Assembly (NCBI GenBank): GCA_036344135.1
Contig: JAYYUG010000062.1
Span: 1 to 9,196, forward strand
Length of the DNA stretch: 9,196 bases
Source of the DNA: GCA-002731945 sp036344135
Lineage (GTDB): Bacteria; Pseudomonadota; Alphaproteobacteria; MED-G09
Direction of reading: 5' to 3'
Positions 1 through 6,602 of this stretch are shown here, piece after piece. A program made the position numbers and the translations under genes. The stretch's first letter is position 1, and each line of letters opens with the position of its first letter. Below the pieces are notes generated by a model that saw only the letters and a program-made list of their open reading frames with translations, was not told the origin of the DNA and made no database searches.

Positions 1-342
1 AATTTTTTCGACATCTTTAGAATTTATATTTATGTGTTTAGAGAGTTTCTCTAAAACCTTGGAACTGTCTTTACCGTTCTCATGAAAATAAGATAATTTA
101 AAATTAGATGAATTTATAACTATAGGAAGACCATTACGATCTAGGAACCTTCCTCTTTGTGGTTGAATGGGAGTAAGTCTGATACGGTTTTTATCGGATA
201 GTAGTGTATATTTTCCGCCTTGCCTGACCTGTAAATTCCAAAGTTGACCTAATACTGCGGCTGATAAAACAAACATACCGCCTCCAACAACAAAAATACG
301 ACGAGATATACCGTTATTATCATTATCGAAGTTTGTATTCAT
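1..342 (-). CDS. mrdA: Penicillin-binding protein 2 (peptidoglycan transpeptidase), N-terminal part, cut by window edge
   Basis: I translated this by hand from the ATG at 340-342. The frame stays open for 114 codons to the left edge, so only the N-terminus is present. It starts with a short hydrophilic cytoplasmic tail (MNTNFDNDNN), then RR and one membrane anchor at about residues 14-38 (RRIFVVGGGMFVLSAAVLGQ). The class B PBP signatures follow: LWNLQVRQGGKYTLLSDKN, then RI and a PQRGRFLDRNG segment around residues 61-71, the start of the periplasmic pedestal domain. In the PBP2 family this protein cross-links peptidoglycan during cell elongation, together with RodA and MreB. The transpeptidase domain lies outside the window. 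It begins 21 bp after the mreB stop on the same strand, with no clear Shine-Dalgarno, so it is probably co-transcribed with mreB. FtsI is the main alternative, but the N-terminal motifs and the mreB linkage favour PBP2. Confidence 0.88.
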   Translation of the reverse strand, partial: MNTNFDNDNNGISRRIFVVGGGMFVLSAAVLGQLWNLQVRQGGKYTLLSDKNRIRLTPIQPQRGRFLDRNGLPIVINSSNFKLSYFHENGKDSSKVLEKLSKHININSKDVEKI

Positions 343-363
343 TAAGTAATTTTAAACCGATTC

Positions 364-1413
364 CTAGCTATATCCTCCATAAGTTGAACTTAGTGATCTT
401 TGCATATCTTTTAGATTTTCTAGAACTTTTCCTGTTCCCAAAACTACACTGAATAAGGGGTCTTTAGCGTACCTAACTTCTATACCAGTTGCATTCTGGA
501 CCACCATGTCAGTGTTTCTTAGAAGGGATCCGCCTCCAGTCAAAGTTATACCGCGCTCCATTATATCGCCACTAAGTTCTGGAGGTGCCATTTCTAATCC
601 TTCTTTAATTGTTTCAACTATATCAAATAATGGCTCTGCCAGGCTTTCAGCTATTTGTCTTTCTGATACTTCTTTTTCTTTAGGAATTCCATCAATTGTA
701 TCTCTTCCCTTAATAGTAATCTTTTTGCCCTCGCCGTGCTTTGGGATAATTCCTGATCCTATCATTTTTTTGACATTTTCGGCAGTTACTTCGCCAATTA
801 TTAGGTTTTCGTTTCTTCGTAGATAAGAAATTATAGACTCATCAAATTTGTTACCTCCAACTCTTATAGATTTTGAGTAAACTATCCCCTCTAATGACAC
901 AATTGCTACTTCAGTAGTTCCCCCTCCAACATCAACTATCATTGACCCTACCGGCTCAATAACCGGTAAGTCGGCCCCTATGGCTGCAGCCATTGATTCT
1001 TCTATCAAATACACTCTCCTAGCTCCCGCTGCAATTCCGGCTTCTTGAATAGCTTTTCTTTCAACGGGTGTAGCGCCTGTTGGAACACAAATGATGATTT
1101 TAGGACTTAATAGGGTCTTGTTTGGGGTTGCCTTCTGGATGAAATATTTAATCATTTCTTCTGCAGCTATAAAGTCCGCGATAACACCATCTTTCATGGG
1201 AAGAATAGCCTTAATATTTTCTGGGGTTCGTCCTAACATTTTTTTGGCGTTTTCGCCAACCGCTAAGATTTTTACCCTCTCTGGAGGACCTTCAACAGCC
1301 ACTACAGAGGGTTCATTTACTACTACCCCTGATCTCTTTAGATAAACTAATGTATTAGCAGTGCCCAAATCTATGGCCATATCGGAACTAATTAAACTAA
1401 AGAAACTTTGCAA
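364..1413 (-). CDS. mreB: Rod shape-determining protein MreB (bacterial actin), TTG start
   Basis: This is a full-length 349-residue MreB, normal for the family. It forms membrane-bound filaments that position the lateral-wall synthesis machinery. The actin-fold nucleotide motifs are all visible: phosphate-1 DLGTANT (15-21), the catalytic Glu in LIEESMAAAIGA (E138), phosphate-2 DVGGGTTE (161-168) and the adenosine loop LTGGGSLLR (291-299). The usual Pro after the EE pair is Ser here (EES), a minor change. I accept the TTG at 1411-1413 as start: an AGGGG Shine-Dalgarno lies 6-7 nt upstream, a TAA stop lies in frame two codons upstream, and the resulting QSFFSLISS N-terminus matches the short amphipathic membrane-binding tip of alphaproteobacterial MreB. 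The next Met (residue 12) would lose that tip. The gene starts 17 bp after leuA, so it probably shares the leuA transcript, and it is followed by mrdA rather than mreC. Confidence 0.97.
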   Translation of the reverse strand: MQSFFSLISSDMAIDLGTANTLVYLKRSGVVVNEPSVVAVEGPPERVKILAVGENAKKMLGRTPENIKAILPMKDGVIADFIAAEEMIKYFIQKATPNKTLLSPKIIICVPTGATPVERKAIQEAGIAAGARRVYLIEESMAAAIGADLPVIEPVGSMIVDVGGGTTEVAIVSLEGIVYSKSIRVGGNKFDESIISYLRRNENLIIGEVTAENVKKMIGSGIIPKHGEGKKITIKGRDTIDGIPKEKEVSERQIAESLAEPLFDIVETIKEGLEMAPPELSGDIMERGITLTGGGSLLRNTDMVVQNATGIEVRYAKDPLFSVVLGTGKVLENLKDMQRSLSSTYGGYS

Positions 1414-1414
1414 G

Positions 1415-1425
1415 ATTTACCCCTA
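1415..1425 (-). promoter_or_regulatory. Ribosome binding site that decides the mreB TTG start
   Basis: On the minus strand the 17-bp leuA-mreB spacer reads AGGGGTAAATC directly before TTG. The AGGGG core is well spaced for the TTG and too far for the internal ATG at codon 12. An in-frame TAA within the same stretch excludes any start further upstream. Confidence 0.7.
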
Positions 1426-1430
1426 AAAAA

Positions 1431-2984
1431 TTAGTTGGTTATCTCCTCGGGTATATTTTTCTCTCTTTTAATCATTAATCGATTTAAAGCGCTTATATAT
1501 GCCCTGGCAGAAGCAACTAAAGTATCTGTATCAGCTCCTCTTCCAATAACTGTCTTTCCTGATTCGTGCAACCTTACACTTACTTCAGCCTGTGCATCAG
1601 TTCCTTCTGTCACAGCATGGACTTGGTAAAGTTGAAGCTCAGATTCATGCGGAACAATTTCAGAAATAGCATTAAACAATGCATCGACAGGACCATCGCC
1701 ATTACTCTTAGTTTTGTGAATCTTGCCATTAACTTCCAATGCAAGTTCTGCGAATTGCGGTCCCTCGGTTCCGGCTAGTATCACAAGAGATACTAATTTT
1801 ATTTTCTCATTTCTACTTGAAAATTCATCATCAATAATTGCAACTATATCATCATCAAAGATTTCTTTTTTCTTGTCCGCTAATTCTTTAAATCGGTAAA
1901 AAGAATCATTTAACTGGTTATCGGCAAGGACATAACCTAACTCTTTAGCTTTCTCTTTAAAGGCATGTCTTCCTGAATGCTTACCCATTACTAACGTAGA
2001 TTCACTTAAACCAACGCTTTCAGGTGTCATAATTTCATAAGTTTCATTATTCTTCAACATACCATCTTGGTGTATACCTGACTCATGAGCAAAAGCATTT
2101 TTTCCTACTACGGCTTTATTGTATTGGACAGGAAACGATGTAACTGATGAAACCAACCTTGAAGCGCGAGTAAATAGTTTCGTATCAACATTACTATTAT
2201 AATTTAATGCATCATTTCTTACTCTCATGGCCATGACGATCTCTTCGAGCGCAGCATTTCCTGCTCTTTCTCCGATTCCATTCATGGTGCACTCAACTTG
2301 TCGTGCGCCAGCTCGGATCCCAGATAAAGAATTAGCTACTGCTAATCCTAAATCGTTATGGCAGTGAGTAGAGAAAGTAACCTTATCTGATGAAGGGATA
2401 TTATCAATTAAAGAGCTAATAATTTCATAGTATTCATCTGGAGTAGTATAACCAACAGTATCAGGAATATTAATTGTCGTAGCTCCTGAAGATATTGCAA
2501 CATCTACACACTTATGAAGAAAATCCCTTTCTGTACGAGTTGCATCCTCCGCGGACCATTGCACATCATCAACCAAATTTCTTGCTCGAGAAACTGAAAA
2601 ATTAACAGCATCCAAAACCTCTTCTTCATTCATTTGAAGCTTATATTTCATATGAACTGGGCTGGTTGATATAAATGTATGTATTCTAGGGTTTTTTGCA
2701 TTCTTTAGAGCTTCTGCAGCTCTATCAATATCTTTTTCACCAGCCCTAGCTAAACCACATACTTGGATATTTTTTATTATTTTTGAAACTTCTTTAACGG
2801 ATTCAAAATCTCCATTAGATGCAATTGGAAATCCAGCTTCAATGATATCAATATTCATTTGATCAAAAATTTCTGCAATTTGGATTTTTTCTCTTAAAGA
2901 CATTGAAGCTCCTGGTGACTGTTCTCCATCACGAAGAGTTGTATCAAAAATTTTTATATTTCTATTTTTATTTTTATTAGTCAT
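1431..2984 (-). CDS. leuA: 2-isopropylmalate synthase (first committed step of leucine biosynthesis)
   Basis: LeuA condenses 2-ketoisovalerate with acetyl-CoA to 2-isopropylmalate in the cytoplasm. The 517-residue protein has the full long-form architecture. The N-terminal TIM barrel carries FDTTLRDGEQSPG (13-25, metal-binding Asp14), the metal-binding HCHND at 207-211 and the NGIGERAGN loop (235-243). The linker motif HESGIHQDG is at 300-308. A C-terminal LeuA allosteric domain spans about 393-505 (LVSLVILAGTEGPQ, then GDGPVDALFNA, ending GRGADTDTLVASARAYISAL). In this family that domain mediates leucine feedback inhibition, so the enzyme is probably inhibited by leucine. The ATG at 2982-2984 is well supported by AGGAG six to seven nt upstream. 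The 239-bp gap before it holds a leucine-rich leader peptide and structured RNA, and mreB follows after 17 bp. Homocitrate and citramalate synthases are relatives, but the motifs and context fit LeuA. Confidence 0.97.
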   Translation of the reverse strand: MTNKNKNRNIKIFDTTLRDGEQSPGASMSLREKIQIAEIFDQMNIDIIEAGFPIASNGDFESVKEVSKIIKNIQVCGLARAGEKDIDRAAEALKNAKNPRIHTFISTSPVHMKYKLQMNEEEVLDAVNFSVSRARNLVDDVQWSAEDATRTERDFLHKCVDVAISSGATTINIPDTVGYTTPDEYYEIISSLIDNIPSSDKVTFSTHCHNDLGLAVANSLSGIRAGARQVECTMNGIGERAGNAALEEIVMAMRVRNDALNYNSNVDTKLFTRASRLVSSVTSFPVQYNKAVVGKNAFAHESGIHQDGMLKNNETYEIMTPESVGLSESTLVMGKHSGRHAFKEKAKELGYVLADNQLNDSFYRFKELADKKKEIFDDDIVAIIDDEFSSRNEKIKLVSLVILAGTEGPQFAELALEVNGKIHKTKSNGDGPVDALFNAISEIVPHESELQLYQVHAVTEGTDAQAEVSVRLHESGKTVIGRGADTDTLVASARAYISALNRLMIKREKNIPEEITN

Positions 2985-2988
2985 TTGT

Positions 2989-2996
2989 TACTCCTA
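2989..2996 (-). promoter_or_regulatory. leuA Shine-Dalgarno, complementary to leader leucine codons
   Basis: The minus strand reads TAGGAGTA, then ACAA and the leuA ATG, a strong Shine-Dalgarno at normal spacing. Seven of its bases (AGGAGTA, 2989-2995) are perfectly complementary to TACTCCT at 3068-3074, which lies in leucine codons 33-35 of the upstream leader peptide. Pairing would hide the site from ribosomes. The complementarity is seen directly; the regulatory role is inference. Confidence 0.6.
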
Positions 2997-3005
2997 AATC
3001 TATAC

Positions 3006-3061
3006 TTTGGCTTAAAAATTCATCCCCTGAAAACTAAGCCAAAAGAAGGCGTGTTCAGGGG
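3006..3061 (-). promoter_or_regulatory. Predicted H-type RNA pseudoknot, or two competing hairpins, in the leuA leader
   Basis: Read on the minus strand, four segments interleave as A-B-A'-B'. A is CCCCTGAA (3061-3054) and pairs perfectly over 8 bp with A' TTCAGGGG (3031-3024). B is TTTGGCTTA (3043-3035) and pairs perfectly over 9 bp with B' TAAGCCAAA (3014-3006). The loops are about 10, 3 and 9 nt, which is sterically suitable for an H-type pseudoknot. Alternatively the two stems exclude each other, as in attenuators. Strand A contains the UGA stop of the leader peptide. No U-run follows B', so I do not call a Rho-independent terminator. The structure lies about 10 nt upstream of the leuA Shine-Dalgarno. 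I do not recognise it as a known riboswitch class. Confidence 0.6.
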
Positions 3062-3171
3062 CAAATAAGGAGTAGTGCTAGTAAAGAATTAAATATTAGA
3101 GGAAATGACAGGGTGTCTAGTGTTTTTGAAACACCATTATTAAAAAACTTATGACAAAACAACCTTTCCAT
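3055..3171 (-). CDS. Leucine-rich leader peptide of leuA (attenuator peptide, 38 aa)
   Basis: This small frame runs from the ATG at 3169-3171 to the TGA at 3055-3057. It begins MERLFCHKFFNNGVSK and ends in the cluster LLALLLICP before the stop. Nine of 38 residues are Leu, and five of the six codons for residues 30-35 are leucine (TTA CTA GCA CTA CTC CTT), followed by Ile. AAGG lies 7 nt before the ATG, and an in-frame TAA four codons upstream bounds the frame. A Leu-rich run ending just before RNA stems and directly upstream of leuA is the hallmark of a control peptide whose translation senses charged tRNA-Leu. The peptide itself probably has no function beyond being translated. A hairpin-forming segment (GTGTTTTTGAAACAC, plus strand 3120-3134) lies within the coding part. 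It could be a chance frame, but the position and composition argue against that. Confidence 0.72.
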   Translation of the reverse strand: MERLFCHKFFNNGVSKTLDTLSFPLIFNSLLALLLICP

Positions 3172-3223
3172 ATCAATACCTTAAAAGGTTAAATGCCTTA
3201 AAAAATAGATTTATTCAAGAAAA

Positions 3224-4246
3224 TTAATTTTTTTCTTTATCCACTAATGAATTTTCACCAAGCCATGGCATCATACTGCGAAGTTTCTCTCCAACCTCCT
3301 CAATTTGATGAGAGTTGGATTTTTCACGTAAATTGAAAAATTCCTTGTTAGAGCCTTGTTTATTTTCGTTCATCCATTTTTCAACAAACTTTCCTGATTG
3401 AATATTTTCAAGAATTTTTTTCATAGATTCTCTAGCTTCGCTTCCGACTACCTCTGGTCCTGAGACATATTCTCCATATTCAGCAGTATTAGATATGGAA
3501 TAATTCATATTCTTAATCCCACCTTCATACATTAGATCAACTATAAGTTTCATTTCATGGAGACATTCAAAATACGCCATTTCGGGGGCATAACCCGCTT
3601 CTACAAGAGTTTCAAATCCGTTTCTTATTAATTCAACTACACCACCGCATAGCACTGCTTGTTCTCCGAAAAGATCGGTTTCGCATTCTTCTCTAAAGGT
3701 AGTTTCAATGATTGCAGCTCTACCGCCTCCAATTAATGATGCATAAGATAGACCAATCTCATTCGCATTTCCCGTAGAATTCTGATGCACTGCTAATAAG
3801 CAAGGAACTCCAGCGCCTCTTTCATACTCCGACCTCACGGTATGTCCAGGACCTTTTGGAGCAACCATAATAATGTTTAGATCTTCTCTCGGTTTAATAA
3901 GATTAAAATGAATATTCAAGCCGTGTGCAAAAAGTAACGACGCTCCATTTTTCAATTTTTCTGAAATATCGTCGTTATAAATATCGGCCTGTAGCTCATC
4001 TGGAGTCAACATCATCATTATATCTGCCCAAGAAGCCGCCTCTGAAACAGTTTTAACCTGAAAATTTGCATTTTCTGCTTTTGTAATAGAGGAAGACCCC
4101 TCTTTTAATGCAATACATACTTCTTTAACTCCGCTATCACGAAGATTTAATGCGTGAGCATGCCCTTGACTACCATAACCTATGATAGCAACCTTGCTAT
4201 CTTTAATAAGTTCTGGGTCTGCATCACTATCATAATAAACTTTCAT
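3224..4246 (-). CDS. ilvC: Ketol-acid reductoisomerase (NADP+)
   Basis: IlvC isomerises and reduces acetolactate or acetohydroxybutyrate to the dihydroxy acid, using NADPH and Mg2+, in valine, isoleucine and (indirectly) leucine synthesis. I take the ATG at 4244-4246 as start, giving 340 residues, the usual size of the short class I enzyme. A TTG one codon earlier is too close to the GAGGGG Shine-Dalgarno. The Rossmann motif GYGSQGHAHALNLRDSG is at 23-39. The cofactor loop LKEGSSS (47-53) suggests NADPH use. AHGL with His108, KGPGHTVRSEY (131-141) and the metal ligands in TDLFGEQ (Asp191, Glu195) and ECLHE (Glu227, Glu231) are all present. The gene lies 20 bp after ilvN and ends 52 bp before the leader peptide of leuA. 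I saw no convincing terminator after it. Confidence 0.97.
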   Translation of the reverse strand: MKVYYDSDADPELIKDSKVAIIGYGSQGHAHALNLRDSGVKEVCIALKEGSSSITKAENANFQVKTVSEAASWADIMMMLTPDELQADIYNDDISEKLKNGASLLFAHGLNIHFNLIKPREDLNIIMVAPKGPGHTVRSEYERGAGVPCLLAVHQNSTGNANEIGLSYASLIGGGRAAIIETTFREECETDLFGEQAVLCGGVVELIRNGFETLVEAGYAPEMAYFECLHEMKLIVDLMYEGGIKNMNYSISNTAEYGEYVSGPEVVGSEARESMKKILENIQSGKFVEKWMNENKQGSNKEFFNLREKSNSHQIEEVGEKLRSMMPWLGENSLVDKEKN

Positions 4247-4266
4247 CAATATTCCCCTCTTAAAAA

Positions 4267-4785
4267 TTACGTTTCCTTGCTTCCCCTGATAACAGCGGCT
4301 AGACCGGTTCTTGATATATCCTCTAAACCTAAAGGGCGAAGCAAATCAACAAAAGAATTAATTTTTTCTATATTTCCAGTTAATTCAAAAATGAAAGAGT
4401 CTTGTGTTGTATCAACTGTTTTTGCTCTATAAACCTCGGATAATCTGATTACTTCGTCCCTATCATTTTTAGAACAAACAACTATAATTAATGCCATTTC
4501 TCTTTCAATTGATGGTCCCTCAGAAGTAATATCATTAACTGAATGAACAGGAACAAGTCTTTCTAACTGAGACTTAATCTGATTAATAGTCATCATACTT
4601 CCATTAGTAACGATTGTTATTCTTGATTTATGCTTGTCTTGATCAATTTCTGCTACAGAAAGGCTCTCAATATTATAACCTCTTCCCGAAAAAAGCCCTA
4701 TAACCCTGGCCAACGCTCCAGCCTCATTATCAACAAGAATAGAGATGGTATGAGATTCCGTTTCTTCTGTTTTTATCTTGATCAT
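4267..4785 (-). CDS. ilvN: Acetolactate synthase small (regulatory) subunit
   Basis: The 172-residue protein binds the large subunit, activates it and confers valine feedback inhibition. An ACT domain occupies about residues 11-85 (HTISILVDNEAGALARVIGL, then FSGRGYNIESLSVAEID). The C-terminal ALS small-subunit domain covers about 95-170 (REMALIIVVCSK and, near the end, PLGLEDISRTGLAAVIRGSK). The ATG at 4783-4785 lies 3 bp after the ilvB stop with no good Shine-Dalgarno at normal spacing, so translation is probably coupled to ilvB, which would keep subunit ratios fixed. ilvC follows on the same strand. The symbol ilvH is equally used for this alphaproteobacterial form. Confidence 0.95.
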   Translation of the reverse strand: MIKIKTEETESHTISILVDNEAGALARVIGLFSGRGYNIESLSVAEIDQDKHKSRITIVTNGSMMTINQIKSQLERLVPVHSVNDITSEGPSIEREMALIIVVCSKNDRDEVIRLSEVYRAKTVDTTQDSFIFELTGNIEKINSFVDLLRPLGLEDISRTGLAAVIRGSKET

Positions 4786-4788
4786 AAT

Positions 4789-6534
4789 TTAAATAAGCAC
4801 CTTTCCTTCATCACTAACTTCATGATCGTCTTCTTTTTCCCCCAGCAACATCTCATTGTGCGCAGCGCCAGCTGGTATCATAGGATAGCAATTTTCATTC
4901 TGATCAACCACACAATCAAAAATAACAGGTAAATCAGAATCTATCATTTCAATGATTTTCTTATCTAACTCACCCGGTTTTTCTGCTCTTATACCTTGGG
5001 CTCCGTAAGCTTCCGCTAATTTAACAAAATCTGGAAGAGAATCTGTATAAGAATGAGAGTATCTTCCCCCATGTAATAACTCCTGCCATTGTCTAACCAT
5101 ACCCATATATTGATTATTCAATATAAAAATCTTAACCGGAAGCTTATGTTGAATTGCCGTAGAAAGCTCCTGTATATTCATTAAAATAGAAGCCTCACCC
5201 GCAATATCAATGACCAATGATTTTGGATGGGCAACTTGAACACCTATCGCGGCAGGAAAACCATAACCCATGGTTCCTAATCCACCAGAAGTCATCCACC
5301 TATTCGGTTCATTAAAATGATAATGTTGAGCAGCCCACATTTGATGTTGACCAACTTCTGTCGTGACAAATACATCTCTATCCTTAGTCAACTCATATAA
5401 CCTTTGAACAGCAAATTGTGGTTTTATTAATTTCGTGGAATTTTTGAAATCTAGAGAATTTTTCTTTCTCCATTCATTAATTTTATCAAACCAATCTTTT
5501 GTATCGACCTTATGACCTTTTGATTTCCATAACATAAGCATAGATTCTAATGCATATGCACAATCAGCAACTATAGGGATATCTACTGGAACAGTCTTAT
5601 TAATTGAAGAAGGATCAATATCAATATGAATTTTTTTTGATAGTGGAGAAAATGCCTCTAATCTACCAGTTACACGATCGTCAAAACGCGCACCAATATT
5701 TATTAACAAATCACACTCATTCATTGCAAGATTAGCTTCATATGTTCCATGCATTCCAAGCATTCCTAACCAATTCTTGTTATCAGAAGGAAATGCTCCC
5801 AAACCCATAAGAGTAGAAGTTACTGGAAAGCCAGTTAATAACACTAACTCTTTAAGTAAATGGCTGGCTTCAGGTCCTGAGTTTATTACTCCACCTCCCG
5901 TATAGAAAACTGGTCTTTTAGCATTACCCATTAGTTCGATTGCCTCTTCAACATCAGCAATATTAGGTTTTACTTGTGGTTTGTAATTTTCATATTTTAA
6001 TTCTGCAGGTGGAACATATTTGGCATCAGCAAATTGAATATCTTTTGGAATATCGACCACTACAGGTCCAGGTCGACCTGAGGTTGCGACATGAAATGCT
6101 TCATGGATAGTTCTTGCTAAATCATTGGGATCTTTGACAAGCCAATTATGTTTAGTGCATGCTCGAGTAATTCCAATGGTATCCGCTTCTTGAAAAGCGT
6201 CTGTACCTATTAGATGCGTAGGAACCTGACCTGTTATACAAACGATAGGGACTGAATCCATCATTGCATCTGTTAGCCCTGTAATCGCGTTAGTTGCTCC
6301 AGGCCCCGAAGTTACTATTACAACTCCAGGCCTACCTGTTGACCTAGCATAACCCTCTGCAGCATGAACAGCTCCTTGCTCATGCCTAACAAGAATATGC
6401 TGAGGAGCATTATTATTCTTGAATAACTCATCATACAAAGGTAAAACTGCTCCACCAGGATAGCCAAAAACATGGTCCACCGACTGATCATTTAGAGCCT
6501 TGATGACTACTTCAGCGCCTATTAATTCTGTCAT
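4789..6534 (-). CDS. ilvB: Acetolactate synthase large (catalytic) subunit, ThDP-dependent
   Basis: IlvB (also called IlvI) condenses two pyruvates, or pyruvate and 2-ketobutyrate, to acetolactate or acetohydroxybutyrate. The 581-residue protein has the three ThDP-enzyme domains. The N-terminal PYR domain has FGYPGGAVLPLYDEL and the catalytic Glu52 in RHEQGAVHAAEGYARS. The middle FAD-binding domain includes the NIGARFDDRVTG segment. The C-terminal PP domain has GEASILMNIQELS and, about 26 residues on, the NN pair 473-474 in LNNQYMGMVRQWQELLHGG. The first residue of the metal motif, usually Asp (GDG or GDA), is Glu447 here, a conservative change that keeps a carboxylate. The ATG at 6532-6534 has no obvious Shine-Dalgarno. 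The gene lies 67 bp after miaA, with a good promoter candidate between, and is followed by ilvN after 3 bp. Paralogous glyoxylate carboligase is excluded by the ilvN linkage. Confidence 0.96.
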   Translation of the reverse strand: MTELIGAEVVIKALNDQSVDHVFGYPGGAVLPLYDELFKNNNAPQHILVRHEQGAVHAAEGYARSTGRPGVVIVTSGPGATNAITGLTDAMMDSVPIVCITGQVPTHLIGTDAFQEADTIGITRACTKHNWLVKDPNDLARTIHEAFHVATSGRPGPVVVDIPKDIQFADAKYVPPAELKYENYKPQVKPNIADVEEAIELMGNAKRPVFYTGGGVINSGPEASHLLKELVLLTGFPVTSTLMGLGAFPSDNKNWLGMLGMHGTYEANLAMNECDLLINIGARFDDRVTGRLEAFSPLSKKIHIDIDPSSINKTVPVDIPIVADCAYALESMLMLWKSKGHKVDTKDWFDKINEWRKKNSLDFKNSTKLIKPQFAVQRLYELTKDRDVFVTTEVGQHQMWAAQHYHFNEPNRWMTSGGLGTMGYGFPAAIGVQVAHPKSLVIDIAGEASILMNIQELSTAIQHKLPVKIFILNNQYMGMVRQWQELLHGGRYSHSYTDSLPDFVKLAEAYGAQGIRAEKPGELDKKIIEMIDSDLPVIFDCVVDQNENCYPMIPAGAAHNEMLLGEKEDDHEVSDEGKVLI

Positions 6535-6546
6535 TTTTAATAACCA

Positions 6547-6560
6547 TTTAATTAATTAAA
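6547..6560. repeat. Perfect 14-bp palindrome in the ilvB leader
   Basis: TTTAATTAATTAAA is its own reverse complement. It lies between the candidate ilvB promoter and the ilvB start codon, where a transcription factor site could sit. In DNA this AT-rich such a palindrome can arise by chance, so a regulatory role is only a possibility. Confidence 0.35.
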
Positions 6561-6567
6561 TATGCGA

Positions 6568-6596
6568 AAACTAGATATTAAATTGTTAAAGGTCAA
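6568..6596 (-). promoter_or_regulatory. Candidate sigma-70-type promoter of the ilvB-ilvN-ilvC operon
   Basis: On the minus strand TTGACC (6596-6591), five of six consensus -35 bases, is separated by exactly 17 bp from TAGTTT (6573-6568), which keeps the key T, A and final T of the -10 box. It sits in the 67-bp miaA-ilvB gap. Transcription would start around 6561, leaving a leader of about 27 nt, too short for an attenuator peptide. If real, ilvB is expressed independently of miaA and without the leucine leader seen before leuA. Confidence 0.5.
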
Positions 6597-6602
6597 GAAT
6601 TT

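Noticed and set aside
506..1345. Plus-strand open frames opposite mreB (and similar ones opposite leuA and the ilv genes)
   Set aside because: They lie wholly antisense to well-conserved genes, show no family motifs and have no ribosome binding sites.
3006..3043. The 9-bp stem TTTGGCTTA/TAAGCCAAA as a Rho-independent terminator
   Set aside because: No U-run follows the stem on the minus strand (the next bases are GTATAGATTT), and the loop is long.
3006..3061. A SAM-II or similar known pseudoknot riboswitch
   Set aside because: The architecture is similar, but I find none of the remembered conserved core bases of SAM-II or preQ1 switches, and the gene downstream is leuA, next to a Leu-rich leader peptide.
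3173..3205. Terminator after ilvC around the CCTTTTAAGG palindrome
   Set aside because: The possible stems are short, AT-rich and imperfect and have no proper U-run placement.
3190..3218. Promoter for the leuA leader (TTGAAT, 17 bp, CATTTA)
   Set aside because: The -10 match is poor and the start site would fall almost on the leader peptide's Shine-Dalgarno, so I did not list it.
4247..4249. TTG as the start of ilvC, one codon before the ATG
   Set aside because: It is only about 4 nt from the GAGGGG Shine-Dalgarno, while the ATG has normal spacing and gives the usual MKVYYD start.
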